DNA of 64,000 nt from SZUA-36 sp963704855 (GTDB lineage Bacteria > Pseudomonadota > Gammaproteobacteria > Xanthomonadales > SZUA-36), in assembly GCA_963704855.1 (NCBI GenBank), contig CAVPHY010000024.1, positions 434,001 through 498,000 on the forward strand, written 5' to 3'. The notes below the pieces were generated by a model. That model was not told the DNA's origin. It ran no database searches and saw nothing but the letters and a program-made list of their open reading frames with translations. Of this stretch, positions 44,467-52,997 are shown piece by piece. Position numbers and translations under genes: made by a program. Position 1 is the stretch's first letter; each line of letters starts with the position of its first letter.

Positions 44467-47070
44467 TCAGAAGCCTGGCTGTTCTTTGTGGAAGTAGCAA
44501 ATCACGGTGGTTTCATCGCAGGCTTCCGCTGCGCCCAGAGTTGGGGTGCCCGCCTCGGCTGCGACCTGCGTTGCTTCGAATTCGCCCCATTTGATGGTTA
44601 GTCCTTCATCGTCGAGGCGATAGGTGGCTGCCTGGTAAACCTCACCACCTGCCCAGCCGAGATTCCGCCACAGGACCAGTAGTGTGGAAGCTGTCTGCTG
44701 AAGTATTTCACCTGCAGGAAAGTCTGCATCTATCAAAGAATCATCTGGCATGGTCCAGGAAAAAGGAGCCGAGAAATAAGAACGCTGCCTCAGAATCAGG
44801 GTTTCGGTGCCTGGCTGATAGCTTGGTGCCTCGTACAAGCCAGTATCCTGGGCGACCGCCGCAAAGGAAACGATCTCATCCGACACGGTTCCGGCGTTGG
44901 TGCGTTCGAACCAGCCTCCGAGGTTGGTGGACAGGCTTGAGAAGCCGGTTTTTCCCTGCCATGGCGCGTTGCACAATGCGGCTTCTGCCCGCCAGGCCCA
45001 TTCCGGGAAGCCGAAACGGGGCCGGTAGCGCTGAGAGTACGGGTCGGCCATATCGGCCTCCATGACCATTCTGTAAGAAGCCAGGCGCGCGCTATCAATC
45101 AAACCAAAAACGCAGGTGTTGATGCGCCATCCTCGTATCACCGAAGAAACGTTGAATTCCATTTGCGCCCAGGGGTACTCCGGATAACCGCCACCGCCGT
45201 AGTGATATCCGTCCTGTCCGGGTACGGCATCAGCAAATGCCTGTGGTTGCGCCAGCAATTCGCCGGCGTTGATGGCGATAGGTGCTATGCCTTGCAATAG
45301 ATCACTGCCTGCGCCGACGCCGTCACAGCTTTCCCAGTTGCGCGGGTCGCAACCACTAGCCGCCTGCACATTCAGGGCCAGGTCTTCGGCAATGCTTCCA
45401 ACATGCCCCAGTTCCATCTTGATTCCAGAGTCAAATGCCAGCGAGACTCTCCAGTGAGGTACACCGTCAAAATAGTCCGACGGACCACCGTTCACAAATG
45501 TCAACCTGTGAACCAGGCCATCTTGAGGTGCCCGGTACCACGGTATGCGCTGACGTACCAGCGAACCATCGAGTTCGCCCCAGTAAGCACAGCCACGGGC
45601 CTCCATTTCGGAGGGTGAACAGCTGCCGTTGTCGTCACCAATACCGTCTCCAGCAAGCTCATCCAGTTCGCTGTCGTCCGCCGGCAGGAAACCTGCGAAA
45701 TTGGCTTTGCGGTCGCCGTTGGCATGGTTGCCAACCGGGGGGAAATGCCCGCCGTAACCGCCGAGCGCGACTTGAATGGGATCGCCACCGGTCGGTGTAA
45801 TCAGCCTGCGGTCTCCTGCCTGGATAGCGGAAGATGTCCATGGCAAGTCGAATGCCTGCTGTTGGTTACCCCGAATTTTCCATTCGCCTGTGCCATTGCC
45901 CAGGATACCCAGCTGGTTGTGTGTCACAGGTGCCAACATGTCACCGCGGGTATCAAGGTAGTCTTGCCTCAGCCCACCTGCCGCGGGTTCGCCGGATCTG
46001 ATTTGCTGGAAATCCACACCCAGTGGCCGCGAAAGGTCTTGCGATTCGTTGACAACCTGACGGGTGGAAATCCTGGAGATATCGAACACGTCGAACTCGA
46101 TGTTGTTCCAGTTCGCCAGTTCATCATTGAGGCTGCCAAAAAGACCGGCGAGATCGATACCTTCGTGTAAGTAGCCGGATTCAAAAGCAGCATGCGGCTG
46201 ATTGAATGTCGTCCCCGACTCCATCTGATCTGCTACCGCAGAAACCTGCGCCAGTACTCGTGTGATATCGCTGGTGGTCGTGCCGGCCACAAAGCCGCCA
46301 ACCAGGTCACCGGACTGGGTGCCAGTGCAGTCGGTCAGGCTGAAGGTGCCCTGATAGAGGTAAAGAGAGGTTTGGTAGTTGGCTTGAAGTAACGAGCCTG
46401 CCGAACAGCCGCCATCTACATCCAGGCCAATGCTCACCGTCTCCGAAGTAGCGGTGAATGAGGTTACGCCGCCATCACGTGCCAGCGGGGCTTTCTGCTC
46501 CGATCCGGACCAACTGCCGGCAACCAGTTGCTCCGTATCACCCAGCACGACGGCCAGACTGACAAAATGCGGCTCGCCGAACAGTGGATTAAAGTCGGCA
46601 AAGATGAAGCGATGTTCAGTCAGCGGTTGCAGGCTCCGGGAAAACACGACCGACTGGCCTGGCAAGTCGCCACTGAGGCTAAGGTTAGCGGAATCACCGG
46701 TCACCCGGCCGGAGAGATTCACCAGGCGTTCGCCGGCCGGGCTGCCGAACGATAAGGTGATAGTGAGTTCACCGTCTTCGTAGGATCCCGACCTCATCAC
46801 CCAGTACTCGCTTGAGCCTGGCAGGTAACCCAGCAACTTGTTGTTCGTGCGCTGATGGAACTGTAAGACGATGGCTCTGTCGACCCCGCCGGGGAACGAA
46901 AGTGTCCCGATCCAGGTGCCGGTGACTTCATCTGGCGGCGCGTCGGGTGATTCAAATCCATCAAGAAAAATGACCGGATCTACGCCCGCTTCGGCTAAAT
47001 CCGGCGTCGTAAAACAGGTGACAGACAGTACAATCGCCGCATAGGCAATGACGAGCATTGTGTCCTTCAT
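44467..47070 (-). CDS. Large secreted protein of unknown function
   Basis: An 867-residue protein with a signal peptide (about 5-28) followed by VIFLDGFESPD, an 'IFxDGFE' type N-terminal motif common in exported proteins of some gammaproteobacteria. Residues 45-260 form a beta-rich domain; the C-terminal two thirds contains many Trp/Gly/Asp segments and paired cysteines (CDPRNWESCDG). I do not recognise a catalytic motif. Start at MKDTML (47070) rather than the upstream in-frame Met because signal-peptide features begin there. Transcribed leftward, convergent with the transglutaminase-like gene. Confidence 0.65.
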   Translation of the reverse strand: MKDTMLVIAYAAIVLSVTCFTTPDLAEAGVDPVIFLDGFESPDAPPDEVTGTWIGTLSFPGGVDRAIVLQFHQRTNNKLLGYLPGSSEYWVMRSGSYEDGELTITLSFGSPAGERLVNLSGRVTGDSANLSLSGDLPGQSVVFSRSLQPLTEHRFIFADFNPLFGEPHFVSLAVVLGDTEQLVAGSWSGSEQKAPLARDGGVTSFTATSETVSIGLDVDGGCSAGSLLQANYQTSLYLYQGTFSLTDCTGTQSGDLVGGFVAGTTTSDITRVLAQVSAVADQMESGTTFNQPHAAFESGYLHEGIDLAGLFGSLNDELANWNNIEFDVFDISRISTRQVVNESQDLSRPLGVDFQQIRSGEPAAGGLRQDYLDTRGDMLAPVTHNQLGILGNGTGEWKIRGNQQQAFDLPWTSSAIQAGDRRLITPTGGDPIQVALGGYGGHFPPVGNHANGDRKANFAGFLPADDSELDELAGDGIGDDNGSCSPSEMEARGCAYWGELDGSLVRQRIPWYRAPQDGLVHRLTFVNGGPSDYFDGVPHWRVSLAFDSGIKMELGHVGSIAEDLALNVQAASGCDPRNWESCDGVGAGSDLLQGIAPIAINAGELLAQPQAFADAVPGQDGYHYGGGGYPEYPWAQMEFNVSSVIRGWRINTCVFGLIDSARLASYRMVMEADMADPYSQRYRPRFGFPEWAWRAEAALCNAPWQGKTGFSSLSTNLGGWFERTNAGTVSDEIVSFAAVAQDTGLYEAPSYQPGTETLILRQRSYFSAPFSWTMPDDSLIDADFPAGEILQQTASTLLVLWRNLGWAGGEVYQAATYRLDDEGLTIKWGEFEATQVAAEAGTPTLGAAEACDETTVICYFHKEQPGF

Positions 47071-47265
47071 GATCTTCACCTGATGAATTATAGGACTTTC
47101 GCCGGACATACCAAACCTGGCTGATTGGATTTCAGCTTTTCTGCCCGGTAATCAAACCCTGGTGCCATGCACCGGGCTCTGAATCAGACCGACCTCCTGT
47201 ATTTCCACTGCATCTCCCGCTGTATGCGGCGTGCCTTTGTGTGTGGCTCTGGTCCACTAACAGGC

Positions 47266-47706
47266 TTAGTCTTTTAGTGCAGTTGAAATCATTTTGGTGG
47301 AATGACGGCCTACGTCATATCGACTGGCAAACATTTCCCACTTGCATATTGCTTCCTGAGCTTGTTCAACTACCCTGATAGCCCCTGGTTTTTGTATGTC
47401 CGCTTTCCTGCCGAGCTCAATCAGGTGTTCGCGGGTAATATTTTTGCCATGCCCAAGTACAGAACTTGAGTGCTCCCCTCCCGGGCCAAATGACCAGGTC
47501 AGATCGTATGCAGGTGCCATACGCCATGTACCGTCGCGCTCCATTGCAAAACTGAATTGTCGGGCATGATCATCGCGGTTATGAGCGAGCACATTGAATA
47601 CAGCGAGGGTAAACATGGCTTTGCATTGCCGTTGATCACGGGTGATATTACGTGTCAGCATGATGAGGTCTGTTGCGATTCTCTGCGGTATCAGCTTTTG
47701 GTTGTT
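47266..47706 (-). pseudogene. HipA toxin C-terminal remnant
   Basis: The reading frame encodes only the C-terminal part of a HipA-type kinase toxin: CKAMFTLAVFNVLAHNRDDHARQFSF, RMAPAYDLTWSFGPGGEHSS and GHGKNITREHL. About 300 N-terminal residues, including the HipA N-terminal domain and ATP-binding part, are missing. The frame is open right back to the comM stop codon with no good start; the ATG at 47661 is internal. No HipB antitoxin is present. It looks like a leftover from deletion or rearrangement. Confidence 0.75.
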
Positions 47707-49218
47707 TTAAAAGTAGCTTTGAACGGTGTTCAGGCGTCTGTACGCGATGGCTTCGGCGACGTGCCTGGAATGGATGTTGTCAGCCTGGTCGAGGTCGGCG
47801 ATGGTGCGCGACACCTTGAGGATGCGGTGGCAGGCACGCGGTGACAGGTAGAGTTGTTCGGCCGCCTGTTCAAGCAACTGCAGTGTATCGCCTTCGATAT
47901 GACAAAACTGTTTCAGCTCGCCATTGTTCAGCAGTGCATTGGGTTTACCGGCACGTTTCATCTGTATCCAGCGTGAGGTGATGACGCGCTCGCGGACCGC
48001 TTTTGAGGTTTCGATATTATCCGCAGGTGTGCTCAGTATCGATGCTTTCGGGCGCAGCACTTCAACCTGGATATCGATGCGGTCTAGCAGCGGGCCGGAG
48101 ACCCTGCTGCGGTAGCGTTGAATCTGCTCGGCGCTGCAATAACAGCGGCCGCTGTCGTCACCTGAAAGACCACAGGGACAGGGGTTCATGGCAGCGATCA
48201 GCTGAAAGCGGGCAGGGAATGTCGCCTGCCGGGCGGCTCGTGAAATGACGATACGTCCGCATTCCATCGGTTCGCGGAGGATTTCCAGCGTGTGCCGGCC
48301 GTATTCCGGAAGCTCATCCAGAAACAGCACGCCGTTGTGCGCCAGGGAAATCTCTCCCGGTCGCGGGCGTGAACCGCCGCCCGCCAGTGCCACACCGCTA
48401 CAGGAGTGGTGGGGTGTCCGGAACGGCCGAATACCCCATAGCTGATGATCCAGCCCCGTGTGGCTGATCGAAGCGAGGGACGCGACTTCGAGCGATTCGG
48501 ACTCGGTCATCGGTGGCAAAATTCCGGGTAACCTCGATGCCAGTAAGGTTTTACCCGTTCCCGGCGGACCGGCCATCAATAAATGATGACTGCCTGCAGC
48601 AGCGACCTCCAGTGCACGCTTCGGGCCGGGCAGCCCGATGACGTCACAAAGGTCAGGCAGTTTGGGCGGTCTGCCCCGTGATTGGGGTTTACATGGCTCT
48701 AGAGGCTGACCGCCACTGATCCAGTTTGCGATTTCAAGTAGTGTGGCGCCTGAGTATTTCTCACCGCCCTTTACCAGCGCGGCCTCGGCTGCATTGACGG
48801 CCGGGACAACCAGTGTCCTGTTATTGTCCCGCGAGCGTATGGCCGCTGGCAGAACCCCCCGCACCGGGCGCAATTCGCCGTTGAGTGAAAGTTCGCCAAG
48901 AAATTCACAACCTTCGAAGTGCGTCTCCGGTATCTGTTGGGATGCGGCAAGAATGCCCAGCGCGATGGGTAGATCGAAACCGCCGCCTTCCTTTGGCAGT
49001 TCGGCTGGTGCCAGTGATATGGTGATGCGGCTTTGCGGCCATTGGAAACCGGAGTTGAGCAACGCCGAGCGGACCCGGTCTTTGGATTCTTTAACCGCGG
49101 TTTCGGGAAGACCAACCATGTGCATGGATGGCAAGCCCCCGGACAGGTGTACTTCCACCGTGATCAGTGGCGCTTCCACACCCGTACAGCCGCGACTGTA
49201 TACCAGCGATAAACCCAC
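47707..49218 (-). CDS. comM: ComM/YifB family Mg-chelatase-like AAA+ ATPase
   Basis: A 503-residue AAA+ helicase that promotes branch migration during natural transformation in known cases. Lon-like N-terminal domain (about 1-170; VEVHLSGGLPSMHMVGLPE), Walker A GPPGTGKTLLASRLPG near 217, Walker B VLFLDELPEY near 298, then a Mg-chelatase C-terminal domain (SPRACHRILKVSRTIADLD). Length is normal. It is followed in the same frame by the hipA remnant, starting directly after the stop codon. Confidence 0.93.
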   Translation of the reverse strand: MGLSLVYSRGCTGVEAPLITVEVHLSGGLPSMHMVGLPETAVKESKDRVRSALLNSGFQWPQSRITISLAPAELPKEGGGFDLPIALGILAASQQIPETHFEGCEFLGELSLNGELRPVRGVLPAAIRSRDNNRTLVVPAVNAAEAALVKGGEKYSGATLLEIANWISGGQPLEPCKPQSRGRPPKLPDLCDVIGLPGPKRALEVAAAGSHHLLMAGPPGTGKTLLASRLPGILPPMTESESLEVASLASISHTGLDHQLWGIRPFRTPHHSCSGVALAGGGSRPRPGEISLAHNGVLFLDELPEYGRHTLEILREPMECGRIVISRAARQATFPARFQLIAAMNPCPCGLSGDDSGRCYCSAEQIQRYRSRVSGPLLDRIDIQVEVLRPKASILSTPADNIETSKAVRERVITSRWIQMKRAGKPNALLNNGELKQFCHIEGDTLQLLEQAAEQLYLSPRACHRILKVSRTIADLDQADNIHSRHVAEAIAYRRLNTVQSYF

Positions 49219-49545
49219 AACATCTCCCGACCTGGGCCCTTTTAAGAGCCACCTGTTTCGACCCTCCTGATTTTTGCATTGATGTGGAAGCTTTTACGTT
49301 GGTTGAGGTCTGCAATGTTTGTAGGTAATTGCAGATGGTCGGCAACTGGGCTTCATTTTGTCTCGTTTTATCGTTTATCGATACCGGGCGAGTATCAATT
49401 TGCAGAATCCGCGGTCACAAATACCGGCAGCGTCACCAGGTATTTACCAATTAAATCCGGCGTGTTCGTGGAGGAAGAAAGTGGTGCTTGCGGCATGGAT
49501 ACAGTGGCGATAAAGTCATATCCACGTTGACTGGGGAAAACCACT
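49219..49545. other. Divergent intergenic region, no gene seen
   Basis: About 330 bases separate comM and the PII gene. ORFs here are short, overlap on both strands and resemble nothing. I looked for a sigma-54 -24/-12 pair ahead of the PII gene and did not find one with the required spacing. Promoters for both genes presumably lie here. Confidence 0.5.
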
Positions 49546-49884
49546 ATGAAAATGATAATCGCGATTATAAAACCTTTCAAACTCGATGATGTGCGCGATG
49601 CGCTTGGCGAGGTGGGTGTGCAGGGCATGACCGTGACCGAAGTGCGTGGTTTCGGTCGTCAGAAAGGCCACACAGAACTTTACCGGGGTGCTGAGTACGT
49701 GGTTGATTTCCTGCCGAAACTGAGGCTGGAGATCGCGGTGCCCGACGATCGCGCCGAAGTCGTGGTTGAGGCCATTGCGACAGCCGCGGCATCCGGTCGT
49801 ATCGGTGATGGCAAAATTTTTGTCCAACCGCTGGACCAGGCCATGCGAATCAGGACGGGCGAGGAGGGTGATGATGCCCTCTGA
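49546..49884 (+). CDS. Nitrogen regulatory protein P-II
   Basis: A 112-residue PII signal protein that integrates 2-oxoglutarate, ATP/ADP and glutamine status. Motifs: KMIIAIIKPFKLDDVRDAL at the start, T-loop with uridylylation-site Tyr51 (YRGAEYVVDFLPK), and GRIGDGKIFVQPL near residue 84-96. Either GlnB or GlnK; no amtB or glnA neighbour decides. The next gene starts inside its last codons, which suggests cotranscription. Confidence 0.93.
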   Translation: MKMIIAIIKPFKLDDVRDALGEVGVQGMTVTEVRGFGRQKGHTELYRGAEYVVDFLPKLRLEIAVPDDRAEVVVEAIATAAASGRIGDGKIFVQPLDQAMRIRTGEEGDDAL

Positions 49885-50764
49885 CACGATGAATGAGCAG
49901 ATCAGGGCGGGTGTCATTGGCCTGGGTGCAATGGGCGCACCGATGGCGAGACACCTCGCGCAAGGCGGTATGCTAAGCATGGTTTGGAACCGGACAGTGT
50001 CCCGTGCCGAGGCCGTTGCGAAAGAAACCGGTGTGCCGGTGGCCGGAAGTCCCGAGCAGTTGGCGGCGAATTGTAATGTCATCCTGACCTGTGTTTCCGC
50101 CGATCAGGATTTGCTGGATGTTATCGGACAACTTCTGCCGGGTATCAAACCCGGTTCGGTGCTGGTTGATACCTCCACGGTGAGTCCGGCGACTGCAGTG
50201 CGGGTTGCAGGCACTCTGCAGGATGCCGGTGCCGGTTTTGTGGATGCCCCGGTTTCAGGCGGTGTCGAAGGTGCAAAAAAGGGCACCTTATCCGTAATGG
50301 CAGGTGGCGATTCCGCCAATATTTCGCGGATTATGCCAGTTCTCGAGGCCATCTCCGCAACGGTTACACAAATGGGGCCGGTGGGTTCCGGGCAGGCCAC
50401 CAAGGCGGTTAACCAGGTCATGATCGCGGGTATTGCCGAGGCGGTTTGCGAGGCACTTGCACTGGGAGAGAAACTAAATCTGCCTTCGGAGCGTCTATTA
50501 TCTATAGTAAGAGCGGGGGCGGCTGGTAGCTGGTTTCTCGAGCATCGGGGTAAGACAATGCTTGAAAACAGTTTTAATGTTGGCTTCAAACTGTCGCTGT
50601 TGCTCAAGGATTTATTGATTTGCCAGGCGTTGGCACAGGATTTGGATATATCTTTACCAACGGTGGAAGCTGCGATCAAGGATTATCGTGCCTTGGTGGA
50701 GATGGGTGATGGGGATCACGATATCTCCGGATTGATTCGATTGAAACGTGGCGTCGGCCAGTAG
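49874..50764 (+). CDS. NAD-binding beta-hydroxyacid dehydrogenase
   Basis: A 296-residue 3-hydroxyisobutyrate/tartronate-semialdehyde reductase family member: Rossmann start VIGLGAMGAPMARHLA, DAPVSGGVEGAKKGTLSVMAGG, catalytic Lys in GQATKAVNQVM, and a long helix with LLKDLLICQALAQDLDISLPT. Substrate cannot be read. I use the ATG at 49874 (GGAGGG 5 bases before); an ATG three bases earlier is close behind. The gene overlaps the PII gene's end by 11 bases. Confidence 0.85.
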   Translation: MPSDTMNEQIRAGVIGLGAMGAPMARHLAQGGMLSMVWNRTVSRAEAVAKETGVPVAGSPEQLAANCNVILTCVSADQDLLDVIGQLLPGIKPGSVLVDTSTVSPATAVRVAGTLQDAGAGFVDAPVSGGVEGAKKGTLSVMAGGDSANISRIMPVLEAISATVTQMGPVGSGQATKAVNQVMIAGIAEAVCEALALGEKLNLPSERLLSIVRAGAAGSWFLEHRGKTMLENSFNVGFKLSLLLKDLLICQALAQDLDISLPTVEAAIKDYRALVEMGDGDHDISGLIRLKRGVGQ

Positions 50765-50787
50765 TTCGAAGAAGACTTGAAGGAAAA

Positions 50788-52989
50788 ATGGAACAGCGTC
50801 AATCATTTTTAACCGCGGTACTGACGGAACTTAACCGTCGCAAGGTCCTGCGCACCGTGGGTGCGTACGCAGTTGCGGTGTTTGTCGCGCTGCAATTGAT
50901 GGATGCGGCCGTTGAGCCTCTGCGGCTTCCGGATTGGCTGCCGACCCTCGTGGTTATCGTATTGATCCTGGGTTTTCCGCTGGTTTTCATTCTCGCCTGG
51001 CATTTTGATATTACATCTGAAGGCATCAAGAAAACCCACAGCGCCAGCCTGCTGACACGTACACAGAACACCTTGCTTTTCAGCATGATGATGCTGGGTG
51101 TGTTTGGCCTCGGTTACGGTTTTTACGGTTATTATTCGAGTATTTTTACGGACAGTAGCCCGGCAGAGTTACAAACCCTCGCTTCACAACAACGTGAGTT
51201 TGTTGCACCACAAAACTCGATCGCAGTATTACCGTTTGCAGACCTGTCGGAGGACAGCAGCCAGGGGTATTTCTCGGATGGCATCGCGGAAGAAATTCTG
51301 AATGTGCTGGCGAAGGTGAAAGGCCTGCACGTGGCCGCCCGCACCTCGTCATTTGCCTTCCGGGCGCCGGACAAGGATATCCGCGAAATTGGCCGCCTGT
51401 TGAATGTCAGGACGGTACTGGAAGGCAGTATAAGAAAGTCCGGGGATCGCATTCGTTTGACTGCTCAGTTGATCAATGTTGAAGATGGCTATCACATATG
51501 GTCAAACTCGTATGACCGTGAACTGGATGATGTGTTTGCAATTCAGGATGAAGTTGCCAGTGCGATAGCAAGTGCGTTGGTAGATTCGTTTTCCGGTCTT
51601 GAGCAGAAACCGGCGTCGAGGACACAGGACCTGGCCGCTTTTGAGGCATACAGAACCGGACGGCTGCACTGGTGGCGGCGTTCACCGGATGAGCTTCAGA
51701 AAGCGATTACCCTGTTTGCCAAGGCGTTGGAGCATGATCCGTCATACGCCCCCGCTTATGCCGCCATCGCGGACTCATGGTTGCTGCTGTCACTGTATGG
51801 CAATTTGACCAATATGAAGGCCACTGAACGCGCCATGCCGATGATAGAAAAGGCCTTGGAAATTGATCCGGAATCCTCAGAGGCATTTGCCGCACTGGGC
51901 CTTGCACGCTGGCAGATCGGCCAAAGGGACGCGGCGGAATCCGCACTGCGCCAGGCGATCAAGCTGAATGACGACTATATCCCCGCCTACCTTTGGCTGG
52001 GAGGTTTGTTGGGTGAGCTTGGCCGGTTGCCGGAACAGAGCCAGGTGCTTCAGCAGGCCATGGTGCTTGACCCGCTGAATGAATTGCTGGCCATCAATAT
52101 AGCCGGCAACCTCTCCAGCCAGGGCGATTACGAGGGTGGCAAGGAGTTGCTGCAGGAACTGGTAGCCCTGCGTCCGGATTCTGCAACCTTGCTTAGAATC
52201 ATGGCAGGTCACGCACTGAGAAGCGGTGAACTTGTCGAAGGCTGGCAGTACGCCAACCGTTCCTATGATCTTGAACCAGAAAGCCCCGTGGTCATAGAGA
52301 CCCTGGCCGGCGCCTGGGAAAGTATTGGCGCAACCGACAAGGCCGAACGTTTGTTGCTCGATGGGCTGGAAATAGCCGCTGATAATTTCGCTCTTCAAAC
52401 CACCTATTTCTTCCTGTTGATCAAACAGGGCAGGCTCGAGAATGCAGAGCGCCTGTTGAAAGAGCAGTTCGGAGATTCGATTGAAACACTGCCTGAGCAA
52501 ATACAGCAGTATTACTACTTTCAGAAAGGCATGATCAGCCTGGTGGCCGGTGATAAGGACGCGGCCCGGAATTATTTCGAAAATGCGATCCGTGATGATT
52601 CAGATCAGACGTGGAATGGTGACCAGGTCATGTACGCGACCATTTTGTCGGCACTGCACCGCGATGCGGGCAACACCGTGCTGGCCGAGCAAAGACTCGT
52701 CAGTGCGGAGCGTTCGGTACGCCGGGCACGGGTGAATGGTGTCGATGATGCGGGTATCTATTACACGGAGGCCAGTATTAACGCGTTGAGGGGCAAGCCG
52801 GAGGCCGCACTAGAAAGCCTGCAAAAGGCCTATGAACGCGGTTTCAGGGGCGCATGGCTGCTCAAAATCGATTCTCGCCTGGAACTTCTGCATGATGACC
52901 CGCAGTTTGCCGCGATAAAGCAACAGATTGATAGTGACATCAACCAGGCGCGCGCCGAAGTGGAGTCCCTCTATCTTGCTGCCCGTTAA
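50788..52989 (+). CDS. Membrane TPR protein with FlgO-like sensor domain
   Basis: A 733-residue protein: N-terminal cytoplasmic start, three membrane helices (about 24-42, 50-70 and 92-113), a FlgO-like alpha/beta region (about 145-265; IAVLPFADLSEDSSQGYFSDGIAEEI, LEGSIRKSGDRIRLTAQLI), and tetratricopeptide repeats to the end (about 290-700). Such proteins often carry a cyclase or winged-helix domain at the N-terminus; here none is present, so output is unclear. It follows the dehydrogenase by 23 bases and is convergent with recG. Confidence 0.8.
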   Translation: MEQRQSFLTAVLTELNRRKVLRTVGAYAVAVFVALQLMDAAVEPLRLPDWLPTLVVIVLILGFPLVFILAWHFDITSEGIKKTHSASLLTRTQNTLLFSMMMLGVFGLGYGFYGYYSSIFTDSSPAELQTLASQQREFVAPQNSIAVLPFADLSEDSSQGYFSDGIAEEILNVLAKVKGLHVAARTSSFAFRAPDKDIREIGRLLNVRTVLEGSIRKSGDRIRLTAQLINVEDGYHIWSNSYDRELDDVFAIQDEVASAIASALVDSFSGLEQKPASRTQDLAAFEAYRTGRLHWWRRSPDELQKAITLFAKALEHDPSYAPAYAAIADSWLLLSLYGNLTNMKATERAMPMIEKALEIDPESSEAFAALGLARWQIGQRDAAESALRQAIKLNDDYIPAYLWLGGLLGELGRLPEQSQVLQQAMVLDPLNELLAINIAGNLSSQGDYEGGKELLQELVALRPDSATLLRIMAGHALRSGELVEGWQYANRSYDLEPESPVVIETLAGAWESIGATDKAERLLLDGLEIAADNFALQTTYFFLLIKQGRLENAERLLKEQFGDSIETLPEQIQQYYYFQKGMISLVAGDKDAARNYFENAIRDDSDQTWNGDQVMYATILSALHRDAGNTVLAEQRLVSAERSVRRARVNGVDDAGIYYTEASINALRGKPEAALESLQKAYERGFRGAWLLKIDSRLELLHDDPQFAAIKQQIDSDINQARAEVESLYLAAR

Positions 52990-52997
52990 CCCCGGGT

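Noticed and set aside
49219..49545. Sigma-54 promoter ahead of the PII gene
   Set aside because: GG and GC dinucleotides do not occur with the required 10-base spacing in a good context.
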